NCBI GenBank assembly: GCA_015680685.1
Contig: MNCI01004721.1
Location: 415,972 to 479,971, forward strand
Reading direction: 5' to 3'
Length of the DNA stretch: 64,000 bases
DNA from: Gnetum montanum
Taxonomy: Eukaryota; Streptophyta; Gnetopsida; Gnetales; Gnetaceae
Shown here: piece by piece, positions 9,480 through 21,595 of the stretch
Layout: each line of letters begins with the position of its first letter
Position numbering within the stretch: position 1 is the first letter of the stretch
Position numbers and translations under genes: made by a program
The notes under the pieces: generated by a model
The model's database searches: none
The model's input: only the letters and a program-made list of their open reading frames with translations
What the model was told of the DNA's origin: nothing

Positions 9480-12297
9480 CTGAGGTTCTAAAGGACCTTC
9501 ATTGGCTTTGAGCACATGTGGAAGTTGAGGCAGTTGTGGCGTTCTTGCTATAGCTGCAACCTCGAATGGAAGAAAAAAGGCATATAGTAATGCCTTCATC
9601 TTCTCCTCCTTACTATGGGGATCATTCATAGTCTACGTGGCATCACTAGTGTGGGCTAAAATAGGGATATCCCACGAATAGGGCATTTCTAGGGACATCT
9701 CCTTTACATTGATAAACCAAGCAGTGAATAGTTTGCGTTCGATATCGAATGCCTTGACTATGTTCTGCAACTCTTGGTAGTCATTCATCCTTCTGGCCAA
9801 GTTCTTGGTGGTATATCTTTGATCAATTTTTTTTCCCTTGAGAACTTTGAGTTCAATGTTTGCCACCACAAGCTTTTGCTTATTATCTTTGTGATGCTTA
9901 AACTCAGCCTTGTACAACAAGTATAAGCTGACCACCTATTTTTCTAATTTTGACTACGGTCATCCCATAGTCAACATGGCTAGATTTGCATATTGGAGAC
10001 TGGCAAACTCTATGTATACTGTCATCTCCTCAATTTGCAAATCCTTCATGTAGATTTTCACCTTGTTGTAGGCATTTATCCAATCAACGATGGGTTGCCA
10101 TAATTCTCTTCCTTGTTGGAGTTGTTGGAGGGTTTCATTCACTTTTGCCTTTGCTAATTGGATGTGTTTTTACATTTACTTCCTTTTTTAGACCAACCTA
10201 TTCTTTGTAATGATCTCTGACTCTCTCAAATTTGGGAGCCTCTGAATTTAGGTGGCTACCTCGATCATAATTTTTTGGTAAAGGGCATGGACCTCCTCCA
10301 TGGGGAGGTTTCTATTTTTTGCTTCCAATCTCCTTAGTTCTATGTTTACTCTAGCCAGTTACTCCTACTATTAATGAATGAAGTCAATTAATTGCTGTTT
10401 ACACTCATCAACATTCCACAGGCAATGGTTCTTTGTAGTTAATTGCACATTCTCCTGGTGGGTCTAATCCAAGGCCTTCTAAATTTTGTGCTATGTGGCC
10501 TCTACCAAGGATCAGTAGAATGTCACCATCTCCATTGCAACCTTAATCCCTTTTAGTCTAGTGTGAAGTTGTTCAATAGCTTTATCTCTTATCAATGCTA
10601 GTTGAGAAATGTAGGGTCAGCAATTTAGGCTCTTAATTTGGCAACTTTAGCAGCCAAGCATTCATTCAACTACTTGGTTGTTTTAAGTTTCCCCTCCAAG
10701 ATGATGTTCTTGCCCCTTCCCTCTAGCAGCTCCGACTGGGTTGTAGTAATATTGTCTGAAAGGTCAAAGACATAAGAAAGTGGTTGCCTAGTTTCCACCA
10801 GTCGGTCTAGTACTTCTTCATGTTGTGTTTCATTTAGTTTGTCACTTGTGGTTCTTGTGGACATCTGCACATCCTTAAGGGAAATCATGTCTAGTACAAA
10901 TGTCATAGGTGCATTGAGTGTTTTGGTAATTCGGTCAACAACCATCTTTTTTGCTATCTCCTACTATTAGTGTTGCATCACCAATATTGTTACTCCCTCA
11001 CCTTCCTCCAAGTGCATCGAGAAGGTTGCAGTGTTCCCAAAGATTTTTGGGAGTGAGTATTATTCTAAGAGAGATATCATGACTTCTTTGGTGCCAAGAT
11101 TTGACCTCCCAGGCAACTACGTTCTTTGGGATGAGAAAATAGATCCACCTCCACCCATCAAGCTAATTGGTTGGGCCACCTCATTTAGGTGACTCATTGC
11201 CAGTTTGTACATAAATGGATCCCCATCACTTGTGCTTGCTTGAGCCATTCTTGGTATTCACTTAATTATTAGGCTACTGTAGTGATGTATGGCATAGTTT
11301 TTTGAGTGGCAAGTGGAGGTGGTGTTTGTCACTCCTCTTCTTGAATAGTCATTATAGGTGTCTTGTCTTTCATAATCTCTACCTAGTTAGTGGCCAAAGC
11401 ATGCATAATAGCATCATTGGTATAACGGACTATTCCTCCCCTCCAACAGAGTTTTCTAATGAGGCATAGAAAAGGGAGTGCCTTCCTTCCATGTTCATTT
11501 TCTTTAAATTGCTTCTCCATCTCTAGATAGATTAGTTGTGGAAGGTTGACAAGGAATCTCCCACTTAGAGTTACACATGCTTAGGAAAAAAAGGTAGTGA
11601 TTTTGCTTAGTCTCACCATGGGATTGAGGTGGAAGGTTGCAATTTTGTAGTGGGTCCTTTCCACCAATGTGAGCATGCCAAAATCCTTATGGTCGACACC
11701 ATAGCATCCTCACAACCATTCTTTCTTAATGTTGGGATATGCCTACATTGGGATCTCAGCAAGACTCACCCCTATTTCTAGCAACCCAAGCACTTCAACA
11801 ATGGCTTGCACCGAGTAGGACATTGAGATGTCCTTTATTTTGATCATTTAATTGACCTACTTATTGTTCCAAAATAGGAACATATCTCCCATGTACCACT
11901 CTCCAATGAAACTGATGATTAGCCACATGGGACAAGCTTGTAGTTGGTCCTACACTTCTTTTGGTGCTTACTCTAGGAAAGGGCCAAAGTTTAACTCTTG
12001 GAGTGCTATTTTTTGGATCTCTTTCAATTTGATCTAATTCAAGCAAGCTTCTATCAAGGTCACCTTGAGATTTTCTTGTTGAGCTAGTGCATCATCTCGA
12101 TGGGAGTGTTTTATTACTGCTGTTAGTTTTGGAATTTGTTGGATAGATTCCACCTCTGCCTCTTCCCTAAGAGGACCTATGGCATAGGTTGCAAGTGGTT
12201 CTTATTGGACCTATACTTGGCCCCTTCTTGTTCTAGGTCATTTCTTCCTTAGTTGAGATGGTCCTGCTTTCTATGTGTATTTCCCTTTTGGTGCTAT
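9480..12297 (-). pseudogene. E3 extra 3' ORF (conserved Athila-like ORF of unknown function)
   Basis: Follows pol in sense orientation and ends about 260 bp before the LTR. Homologous to minus-strand 45480-42700 (E7) and 28947-27673 (E6). The start aligned with E6's ATGGCACCAAAA is ATA here (12297-12295). In order: a basic N-terminus; a middle part with LVERTHYKIATFHL (about 11600), FLVNLPQLIYLEMEKQFKEN (about 11540) and LIRKLC; an acidic linker; then long Lys/Glu-rich, coiled-coil-like stretches (10945-9960), and near the end NLARRMNDYQELQNIVKAF and MPYSWDIPILAHTS. The middle part is reminiscent of the 'putative plant transposon protein' domain seen in extra ORFs of Athila-like elements, from memory only. 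I see no clear signal peptide or membrane anchor, so an envelope role is unsupported. Many stops. Confidence 0.7.
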
Positions 12298-14379
12298 TTG
12301 CGGTTACAATATATCCATGGATCAGTAGATATAATGTGTAACTTTAAATTTTTGAATACCTTCTCTTGTTAGTTAGTTACACTTTGGCTAAGGTTGGACC
12401 ATGGCAAATTGATTATTTTATTAATTATTTATTGTAAATGTCACCAGAGCTTGTTGGAAAGGTTTAACTCTAGTAATTTAGTGTTTAATAGTTGATTTTT
12501 TAGTTAAACCTTTGTGGGAGTTAGAAAAATGGTGAAAACATTTTGGTCAAAAATGGCACATTTGTGGTCCCCATGATGGAGAGCTTACCCTTGATAGCTA
12601 TAGGGTCAAAGAATGGAGTGATTTGGATAAATGGTTAGGATGTTATGGGCTCTAAAAGGTTTTGTGCTCTAAAAGGTTGAAAAACTCCCTTGGTGTTTGT
12701 GAGAAAATGTAAAATTTCAAAGTGGGTTTGCATATATATATATATATGCTTATACTATTTATCTATCATGTCAAGAGGGCCCTGTATACGGGGCCTCATA
12801 TACAGGTTTACTTTGGCGATGGGGCCTCGTATATGGAGCCTGTAGGGAAAATTATGAAACTTGAATATCTTAAAAAATGCAAGGAATTTTTCAATGAATT
12901 TGGGGTCCATGGAGTCCTAGAAAAGCCAAGAATATGAAAAAAATCATTGAAGAGGGTCATTGAAAGCTCAAAAATTCTAAAATTTGATGGAGAATGTGTT
13001 TATTGAACAAAATATGTAAAGGAGCACATGGTTTGATGTAGAAGATGGATGTACGAAAGATCTTGATTGCAAAAATGCCTAAGGATAAGGTGCTTAACGA
13101 ACATAACCATAGGATATACAAGTGGATCCTCCCCATAGAAGGTACATGCCATGTTTTCCCTTGTATAATCTCAACCTAAGGAGTCCATGGGCCCCAGAGG
13201 TGATTAATGGTCGATGGAAGTTAAGGACCAAAACCCACTTTAGACCAAAACCTAAGAATTCAAATACGTTAGACCAAGAGATGAAATTAAAAACATGGAC
13301 TTCAGCAGTGAGGTGAGTGATGATCAGCAGAGATGGATGATGGAGAAGATGGAATGGAATTTTGAATTGAGGTCATACGAAGTCCCTTGTGGAGTTTGTG
13401 TTTAAAATGACTTGAGAAGATCCATCCTTAGTTTAGACCAAAACCAACCTCTTTTAGTGACTTCGCATTGCCACTCCAAGATCAATCCATCCCCTCAAGA
13501 CATAAGAGTGCTCCCACAAAACAACCACCATTCCACGAAGAGAAGAAAAGAAAAGTAGGAAGTGAGACAGGACCTTAGTTAGAGGGGACCTTTAGGCATG
13601 GGTAACATGTCTTTTTAGTCCCATAACTAGCGCTTGTAGCCTGTTTATTTATCTAAGGGGTGTGCTTTGAATTCCCATAATGTTTTTTTCTCTCTTTTTT
13701 TATTTTTTATTTTTATTTTTTCCTTTTGGATGGGAACCACACCATGTAAAGACTTTATTTAACTTCCTGTTATTGGTTAGCATGGAATGATAAGAAGTCC
13801 ATGAAAACACTCAAGCACCCCAAGTAAGTAGAAGGGTACAAAGAGTATTGAGTCCCCTTGAAGTCACATGCTATGCAAACCTTTGAATTTTTCTCAATTT
13901 TGGAATAAATTTCTTAAAAATTTTATTTAATGAAAGGGGCCTCAAACTTTTGAAATAAGGAAAACCATAGAGTTTGTGGATGGGCAGATGTCGTGAACTC
14001 ACTACCTGTTCCATGAAAAAGAAACCATGACTTACCCATCGGTACAAATATCAAGAATAAAAACTAGATATGAGCAAACAAAACATAAAGCACAAACCAC
14101 CATTAGTAGCAACTACAACACCACTGTGTCCTATTGGCACAAAGCATGTTTATTAGCAAAAATTTGAAAATCACACTCAAACAAAACAAAGTAAAATATT
14201 TAAGAAAGTGTAAAATATCCAAGAAAGATTAAATTTATTAATGATGGTGTAAGACAAAAAATGGTGTGAAAATAGGAAAAATTTTGAAAATAAAAAAGGT
14301 GTAAAATAAATAACTTGTAAAATCAAAAACATGGAAAACAAAAATTAGAAAAAATAAGGAGCCATATGGATGATTAGCA
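12298..14379 (-). other. E3 3' spacer
   Basis: About 2 kb between the integrase end and the extra ORF, no supported gene. Contains, on the minus strand, the GTGACTTCAAGGGGACTC block (about 13850), the conserved stem-loop (13742-13660) and AAAGACATGTTACCCATGCC (about 13590-13615). A/T-rich simple sequence follows the integrase (14170-14340), and there is a (TA)n run at 12730-12746. The part nearest the extra ORF (12298-13100) shows nothing recognisable. Confidence 0.65.
13660..13742 (-). ncRNA. Conserved 3'-spacer stem-loop (E3 copy)
   Basis: Minus strand: GTGTG+GTTCCCAT (13742-13730), a long A-rich loop expanded by A/T runs, then ATGGGAAT+TCAAAG+CACAC (13678-13660), followed by CCCCTTAGA as in E5 and E8. 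Its stem pairs match E5 and differ in a compensated way from E2. Confidence 0.6.
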
Positions 14380-15790
14380 TGGATGACCATCTCCCCCATG
14401 ATTAAGTTGGAAGGAGGAGATCCAAAAAGTTGAGCATGATTGTCCATCCATTGAGGTAGTTGTTACACTAGCTTGCTTGGGCTCATGGAAAAGCTTTACT
14501 TGTTGGATGTTGACCAATTGCTTTTTATTTGGGCTCTCAAGTTTTTATATGATCATGGCCCTAGAAGGAAAGGTTTCCTCAATCATATAAGACCCTTCTC
14601 ACAATGTTTGGAATTTAGTTTTTTGAGGTATGTGTGTGGGATTCTAGTAAAGAACCTTATCTCCTAGTTGAAATTTCACTTTTCATATTCTAAGGTCATG
14701 TCGTTGTTTGTTGTATGCCTTGTGCACTTCATTCAAAGATAAGGCCAGCAATCAATTTTCATCTAGCACATTCAAGTTGATCAATTTGTCTCTTTGTACT
14801 AGGCTCAAGTCATGGTCCAAGTCATAGGTTGTTGAAAGTATACGGAGCTTAGATTGGACTAGAAGTGTCGGAAGTTTTTTGTACACTAGCTCTTAGGGAG
14901 AGTAGTCAATAGGGAGTTTCCATGTTGATTAGTAGGCACAAAGGGCATCGTTGAGTTTTGTGCTCCACACTATCCTATATTTTCTTATGGTCATTGTTAG
15001 GATCTTTGTAATCTTTTTATTGGTGACTTCTGGTAAATCGTTGGCTTGGGGGTGATAGGGTGTTGTTAATTTATGTTCAACCCCCAAGAGTTGCATGACT
15101 TTTTGAAAAGTGGCATTTGTAAAATGAGTTCCATTGTCAGAAATTAGTGCATGTGGCATCCCAAACCTATTTACAACATTTTGTTATACAAATCAAGTAG
15201 CAGTGGATGATGTATAGTTAGTGACAGCTGCTACTTCTGCCCATTTGGTGTAGTAGTCAACTACACGATGATATATGCCTTTCCATTGGACATGGATGTT
15301 ATGGGACCCATGAAGTCTATGTCCCATATGTCAAAGGGCTTTAGTGGTTGAATCTACTATTGAGGACCCTCCATTCAAGTGGTCATCCCACCATCTCTTT
15401 GACAACATTCACAAGATTAGATAAATTAGTGGGCATCCTTGAAGATTGTAGGCTAATAGTATCTTGCCATTAGGATTTCTATGGCCATGCATCTCCCCAC
15501 ATAGTGGCCTCCACAAGGACCTTCATGAGCATCTTGGAGAATGCACAATTGATCCACATTAGGGACACACCAATGAACCAAGCCATCAATGCAGATCTTG
15601 TAAAGGCATCCATTGATTTTCATGAAGTACTTTGCCTAATGAAAAACTATTATTTCTTCTTATGGTCTAGTTCTTGTGGCATCTCTTGAGTAGGAAGGTA
15701 AGTGAGGATGCCATCATACCATTTTGATTTAGGTGGCACTTAATCATTTATGACTCCTATAAAGATAAGTTCATCTAGGAATTGATTAGA
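14380..15790 (-). pseudogene. E3 integrase
   Basis: Inserts element cDNA into the genome. Zinc-binding N-terminus: DAHEGPCGGHY (about 15520) and SCECC (about 15408) supply the HH and CC ligands. Catalytic core: IDFMGPITSMSNGK (first Asp, about 15310), SDNGTHF (second Asp, about 15135) and PEVTNKKITKIL (Glu, about 15025), so all three acidic residues survive. The C-terminus has ETFPSRAM (about 14570), a VNIQQVK motif and FQLNHGGDGHP (about 14395). Stops at several places, including the tract before 15159, break the frame. It is the best-preserved integrase active site in the window together with E8. Confidence 0.85.
14389..14408 (-). promoter_or_regulatory. E3 internal polypurine-tract-like block
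   Basis: Minus strand AACTTAATCATGGGGGAGAT, within the last integrase codons, resembling the terminal GTCTTGGGGGTATGATG block at 9240-9214. Conserved in E2, E5 and E8. Confidence 0.5.
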
Positions 15791-16260
15791 GAGTATACTC
15801 TCCTCCTCTTTATTATCCCATCTTAACTAAGAGAGGTGGTTAACAATCACATTCTCAGTCCCATTTCAATCTACCATTGTGAGATCAGATTCCTGCAAGA
15901 TCACAAGTCATTGTATGATACGAGGGCTCACCATTGGTGTATTCATTAGGAAGTGGATGACATTGTGATCTGTGTGCACAAACACTTTGTAGGCAAGCAC
16001 ATAGTGCTTGAACTTTTCAAGAGCATACACCACTATCACCAATTCTTTCTCAGTTGTGGTGTAATTCAGTTGTGCACCCACAACGCTTTGACTTTTGTAG
16101 TAGATGTAATATGGATGTTTCTTATCGTCTAGTTGCATAAGCATAGCTCCCAAGGCATAATTAGATGCATTTGTCATTATATGAAATGGTCTAGACTAGT
16201 CTAATGCTCATAGAATTGGAATCTCTATGAGCTTTTCCTGTAGCCATTGGAATGCATGTT
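15791..16260 (-). pseudogene. E3 RNase H
   Basis: Degrades the RNA strand of the RNA:DNA hybrid. Recognised by the open stretch 16177-15908: TNASNYALGAMLMQLDDKK, YYKSQSVVGAQLNYTTTEKE, VVYALEKFKHYVLAYKVFVHTDHN. This is the gypsy-type order of D(A/x)SxxAxG, the E in TxTEKE and the D in TDH. The first catalytic Asp position reads T/N here (MTNASNY in place of the usual D-A-S), so it is probably inactive. The sequence runs on to HLSxLRW-like sequence before integrase. Confidence 0.85.
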
Positions 16261-17420
16261 CAAACCCCTTGATCTAGATGAATGAAGCATCTTTCTTTGT
16301 AAGCTCAACCAATGACTTTGCGATCTTAGAGAAATTCTCTATAAAATGTTAGTAGTAGCTAGTGTGTCCAAAAAATGATCAAACATCTTTGACTATCTCT
16401 AGTTGACATGTGATTCCTTGGATGATCCTTATCTTTTTTGGGCCTACCTCAATCCTTGCTTAGGTAATTCTATGCCCTAGTACTATGCCTTCCTAGACCA
16501 TTAAATGGTTTTTTTTTCCAGTTAAGCCTAAGGTTTATTTCAACACATCTTTTTAGTACCCACTTAAGGAAATCTAGGGCTTGCTCAAATGTAGCCCCAT
16601 AGGTAGAGAAGTCATTCATAAAGACTTCTATCCGCTACCAATCTACTATTGAAAAATGCTAAGGACTAGGTGTTGAAATGTTGTAGGGGCATTGCACAAA
16701 AAAAATGGCATCTTGAAATATGCAAAAGTCTCCCAGGGACTCATGAACATTGTTTTGGCCTAATCCTCTAGTGCAATATGAATTTGGTTATAGCCACTAT
16801 AACCATCCAAGAAGTTATAATAGCAATGTTTAGATATGGTGTCCAACACTTTGTCCAAAAATGATAATGGAAAATGATCTTTAAATGTTGCCATGTTTAA
16901 TAGTCTAAAGTTGATATAGACCTACCACTTGCCACCTTTCTTTGGCATAATTAGGAGTCGGCTAACCCACTCACTATCTACGATGGGATAGATGAACCCC
17001 ACTTTGAAGAGTTGTCTGATTTTCTCTTTGATAATTTGCTTCAACTTGGGGTTTAGCCACCTTTGCAACTTCCTTCTTGGCTTCATGGCTAGGTCAATGT
17101 AGATATGATGCTAGCATATCCTTGGATCAATTCTAGTTAGTTTAGGATATGAACAAGTAAAGGTTGTTGGCCATTTGTTGACCACCTTCAATATCTTGTC
17201 TTTTTATTCAGGAGCAAGATTTGCATTGATTATAACTGGCTTGCCATTATTTAAAAATGCATACTCCATGTTGGTTGGTATATTTTTTAACTCTAAGGGC
17301 TCATGCTTGCAATTATCAAGGATCTCCAACTCTTCCCAATAGGTATCATCATTTTCATCATCAAAGAGTTGGTGATGAACTTACTCAAGTTCATCCATCA
17401 CTTTGACATAAGCACATGTT
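16261..17420 (-). pseudogene. E3 reverse transcriptase
   Basis: Copies element RNA. Minus-strand order: NPKLKQIIKEKIRQLFKVGF (about 17050), the MPKKGGKW motif (about 16945), LLNMATFKDHFPLSFLDKVL, YSGYNQI (about 16800), ETFAYFKMPF (about 16715), and the active-site strand EVFMNDFSTYG (about 16610). The usual xDD is N-D, so the first active-site Asp is changed to Asn (G-to-A), which would abolish activity. Stops are scattered. The thumb/connection part (EGIVLG-, [14 protein letters not shown]-like) runs to about 16290. The region 17420-17050 holds the acidic linker between protease and RT. Confidence 0.85.
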
Positions 17421-18125
17421 AGGCTCTTAGTAAGTTCCATGTATAATGTGCTACTATTAAAGTTAGTTGTCAACCATTGGGTATCCTCTTGTTTTGTGGT
17501 TGTTGCATACAGACACTTTTGGGTATTAGTTTCATCCACATACTAATTGCATGCTATGATGAATGTACTTTTAATGGACCAGATTTTCTACATGTAATTG
17601 CACTTGTTATTGCTATACGCAATGCATGCAACACACTTCTTCTCAAGTCATATAAATTCATTCTCCTTGGAAAGTTTCAAGGAGAGGTCCCTGATGCCCA
17701 TTCGTGCATCAACTGTGCTTAACCATGCATGTCCCATAATGATGGGGAATTCTTCCTTGTAATTTTCTACCTTGATAACCAGAAAATTAGCAGGATAGGA
17801 CCACCCACAAATTGTAGTCACAATATCCTCCACTAATCCCAAAGGGATAGTGATTGATTGGTCTACCAATTCCAAATGGATGTTACTCTTGTTAAGAGGT
17901 CATAGGTTCGAGGCCTTGTACATGTCATGAGAGATGAGATTGACACTTGAACTAGAATCAAGAAGGACCTTGCATGGCTCATGTCCAGTGATCTGTAAGT
18001 AAATAAGAGGACTTCTTGGGTCAAATATTTTTGTGGAAAGGTTGCCAACCTTGATGCAATCAAAGACAGAATGAGTTAACATCATAGTGTGGATTTGAGG
18101 CAGCATTTGGTTGAAGGGCTTTCAA
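17421..18125 (-). pseudogene. E3 aspartic protease
   Basis: Two overlapping open pieces (18106-17900 and 17875-17648) make one protease with a frameshift near 17890. MLPQIHTMMLTHSVFDCIKV leads into PRSPLIYLQITGHEPCKVLL, then D-S-S-S-SVNLIS (about 17955). The active-site triplet is DSS rather than DSG/DTG. The second half, ELVDQSITIPLGLVEDIVTT, GWSYPANFLVIKV and FPIIMGHAWLSTVDARMGI, is the most complete copy of this domain here. It is a good reference for comparing E2, E5 and E6. Confidence 0.85.
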
Positions 18126-20498
18126 ACATGTTTGATGTAGAGGATGAGGGTGTTTAAGATACAGGATGATTGATTGCATTAGGTTGTGAGGGTTTGGGAG
18201 GACTACTGGTTCAAAAAAATGGTTGTTTCCTAACCACTTGGCTAAAAGGTTAATTGTAAATGTACAACCCTCCTAGCATTTTGTTGTTGTGGCTATGGAG
18301 GAATTTTGCCTTGCATAGATAGAGCAAGAGGTAATTAGGTTGAAGGTAGAAGGATGTGTGTAGATGGATGCAAAGGATGGTATGGATATGCATGCTTTCC
18401 TCAAGTAGATGGTGAATTAGTTCAATGGTACTATGGAGGGTAATAGTGATGTTGGAATGAGGCATGGCTTGCAGAGTTTTGTGGAGAAACAAGTTACTAA
18501 ACATAGTACCCATATGCATCTGGTTTCTTGTAAGGGTATTTTTATCTTAGAAGTGGTATTCCCCATGACTATGGTTGGTGCCACTACTGGTATTGCTCAT
18601 ACGGTTGTGATGGAGCTCCACTTGGATAGTAAGCTTGTTGTCATTGGTGGAACTGCCTTGGATTGCCTTGAGGATAAGGTAATCATCTAGGTGCTTGCCT
18701 CTATGCTAGTTAAGGATTCAATGTGTACATCCCAGACTCTTGTAAGTGTGACATCACAGGGCAACATCCCTTAGGATGTTCATACTGACAAATGTTACAC
18801 CCAACATCATCATCAAAGTCTATCTCCATAACTTCTTCTATTGTAGTAGCTTTGCTCTTACCTCTCTAGTAGGCATGTTCAACTTGTCTCTACCTCTTGC
18901 GATTATGATCACTATTCCACTCTTTGGATTCTTTAGCAATATTCATAGTAATTTGTAACTTTTCATCCAAATAGTCCCATAATTTATCAACCTTTGCTAA
19001 AATATCAAAAACAGATTTTTGGATGGACAAGGTTTTCCTGTTCACCACCTCATTGAGTGGTGACTCCTCCTCATCACAAAATCAGACCTCCCTTTTTTGG
19101 ATGGAAGGGATCCTATTATATTCTTTTGCACTTTTCCTTTTTTGCAACTCATATTCTTCTTTTTCTATTTATTCTATCAACCTTTGGATTTGATGAGCTC
19201 TTAATTCAGATTGTCTCTCTTGGGCATAAACCCCAAGAGTTTTTCTGGTTTTTGTTCTGAGCCTATCTATGATGTGACAAAGTTGTTCCTTCTAAGAATA
19301 ATCATGGCCAGGGCATCAGTGTAAGAAAGAATAATATTTTCCCATGACAACATCTAAGGGCTCATGTATTCCTTGTTTCCAACTTTGGATTTTCCTTCTT
19401 AGATTGGACACTTTGGAGTATGTCTAGTATTTGTTATTGAATAGTTTAAGCATTGTATTCCATCAGCTAATAGATTCTAGCTCCAAGGACTGATACCAAC
19501 CTTCTACTTCCTTAATGAGTGTCTTGGGGAATAGCCTCAATTTCTACCAATTATTCTCTATGTTTTATAAGGTGCAAGCATCGTGAAAAGCTTGTAGATG
19601 GTTCTATGGATCAAAGTTATATCCCCCCTCAAATCTTGGGATATTGTTCATGTCTAAATGCTTAATCTAACTATCTTTGACATGCCTAGTTGGGATCTTG
19701 ACTACCTCTACAATGTTAAGCATGCTTCGAGTTACCAAAAAAGGCTCATCATCATCATTATTTCATTATCACTGATGATGTCCTCTATTACTCCTTTGAT
19801 TATTATGGGCATGACGATTATTCCTTCTACAGTTTTTTTTTAGAACTAGAAGAAGAAGAAGAAAGAGATTCAGATGAAGAGGGTAAAGAGGGAGGATTGC
19901 CACCACCATTGTGTTTGCCAATTCCCCTTCAGTTTTCATGGCCACGTTCATCAGTTTTCTTATCTTCTTGACACTTATCTGAGCCCTTGCCTTAACTACC
20001 ATCTTTGCCTGAACTTGGATTGTTTATAGTATATTGTAGATTCAAAGCCACACCACCTTCATTAGTAACAAGGGGTGGAGAATTTTCATGTTGAGATCCC
20101 TAAGAGGAAGGATTCTCATTATCATCTTAGTTCAACAAGAACAAGGGATTGGTTAATCATTTCAAAATCACAACCTCATGATGCCTCTCCTAGTGATAAT
20201 CTCTCCTATGTTGTGTTTTAATGGGATGGTAGTCCCAGTAGTCGTAATCATGCACAACGTACTCCTCTTGAAGATCAGGGATGCATAACTTCTTGAGAGT
20301 TTGAAGTAGCATCATGAGCATAGATTGATCGGGAGGTATTACAATGTTGCCTTCCATATCATGCCATCGTAGTTGTTCATCCTGATGTAGGATGAAAGTG
20401 AAATCAGACACATACTCATCTTGATGAGTATATATCACTTTGCACTCTTGAGGGACTGGTGGTTTAACATCATCATGCCTATGAGAAGAAGAAGACAT
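18126..20498 (-). pseudogene. gag: E3 gag
   Basis: Start ATG at 20498-20496 (MSSSSHRHDD), shared with E1 and E5. Then: FTFILHQDEQLRWHDMEGNI (about 20400), a low-complexity Lys/Ser-rich linker (20000-19770), KxLDMNNIPRFEGGYN-like capsid lead (about 19640), the capsid-like part to 19300, LGxYAQE (about 19230), acidic helices and a knuckle NICQYEHPKGCCPV (18790-18745), then HLQESGMYT. A Gln/Pro/Tyr-rich tail follows to 18126. There are several frameshifts. Between 19250 and 19060 the opposite strand is open but gag homology is on the minus strand. Confidence 0.87.
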
Positions 20499-20631
20499 TT
20501 TCCAAAACAAATAAAATATTAGTATGCTTTTGTAATTATATTATGTGGGAATGATGTTGACCTTAGGGTTTATCCAATGATGTTAATGATGTTTACTCAA
20601 CCTAGATAGCACATGCTTCAGCAAAAGAGAG

Positions 20632-20649
20632 TCCTCAAAAATGGTGCCA
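20632..20649 (-). promoter_or_regulatory. E3 primer-binding site (decayed tRNA-Asp)
   Basis: Minus strand TGGCACCATTTTTGAGGA, one base from the LTR. Twelve of 18 positions match the tRNA-Asp complement; five of the six differences are C-to-T or G-to-A. Confidence 0.7.
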
Positions 20650-20650
20650 A

Positions 20651-21595
20651 TGATGAGCAATGAGGTACCCCTACACCCAACCATATGAATCACGAAGTGC
20701 TCATGTGCAATTTGGTCAAATTTCGTGGACTCTATAGTTTCTAGTACACTAGTCTTCTAGGAAGTGAACCTTGCCCTAATGGTCATTCGTTGTTTTTTGA
20801 ATTACACTTGTGATGCACAATGGTATGGTTAAGTTTAATCAAGGAATATGAGTTTTTATTATTTTATGTTTTATATTCCTTGGTACTTAAAGTAGAGAGA
20901 TGAAGTAATTTAATAACTAATCTAGTTTAACTACTTAACTAATCTCTAACTAGTCCTAACATAAGCATCTAGTCCCACTTTATGTACATGTCCAAAGCCC
21001 ATGTATCCACTACTAGGTTACCAAGTGCTACGCTACTGGGTGCACTAAGCAATAATGCTACTGGGTTTACTAAGTGAGTACATTTTTATGTTTGAAGCGA
21101 TTGTACTTATGTGTTTAATCTATTTAGCTTTATTAATTAACTCTTCACTCAAAGTCTAATTTAGCTTAATTAATGACATAGTTAGTCAAAACAATAAATG
21201 CATAAATAAACCATTAATATATTTGAAGTGCTGCAAGGTTTGATCAAAAGGATCAACTTTATTACAATACATACTCGTGTGGTCTAGTTACAACAGTGCT
21301 TGAATAAAAATCCATACACTTTCTGACTTCTATTGTGAGTACTCAGAGAAATATTCTAACTTTCAAATGGAAAAATTGCAAGAGCTCTGCTACTACTATG
21401 ATAAGATCCCCCATAAACATGGTTGTGAGCTCATATTTATAGTTTTTATAATAGGGTTGCATTGACAAGGCCTCGTAGATGTAGCAACACTATGTTGATG
21501 TGGCCTCGTGGATGGGGCAATACCACATAAATGGGGCCCTGTCAACAATGCTGCGTCAATGGGGGCTCGTTAATGTGACACTTTGATGCTCATCA
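20651..21595 (-). repeat. E3 5' LTR
   Basis: 945 bp, TGATGAGT...GCTCATCA termini in inverted orientation. TATA box (TATAAATATGAG on the minus strand, about 21440). The partner is 8401-9217. U3 has repeated GGGGCC/CATCAATG-type words (21460-21590). The right neighbour is E4 RNase H. Confidence 0.88.

Larger units (their letters stand above)
8401..21595 (-). mobile_element. E3: Athila-like retrotransposon with extra 3' ORF
   Basis: A minus-strand element of about 13.2 kb: 5' LTR (21595-20651), PBS, gag, protease, RT, RNase H, integrase, spacer, extra ORF, polypurine tract and a 3' LTR (9217-8401) lacking its last 150 bp or so. The missing end fits insertion of E2 into the LTR, with the rest beyond the left edge. 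The two LTRs differ at roughly one base in eight by eye, so it is old. The right flank is E4 RNase H, so E3 inserted into E4. Confidence 0.88.

Noticed and set aside
9480-12297. Calling the extra ORF an envelope (env) gene
   Set aside because: No signal peptide, fusion-like region or membrane anchor could be identified; position alone is insufficient.
12726-12746. (TA)n run as an origin or matrix-attachment site
   Set aside because: A short dinucleotide repeat inside a decayed spacer; nothing else supports a function.
18433-18690. 85-codon plus-strand open frame
   Set aside because: Antisense to the Pro/Gln-rich tail of E3 gag, which explains the opening.
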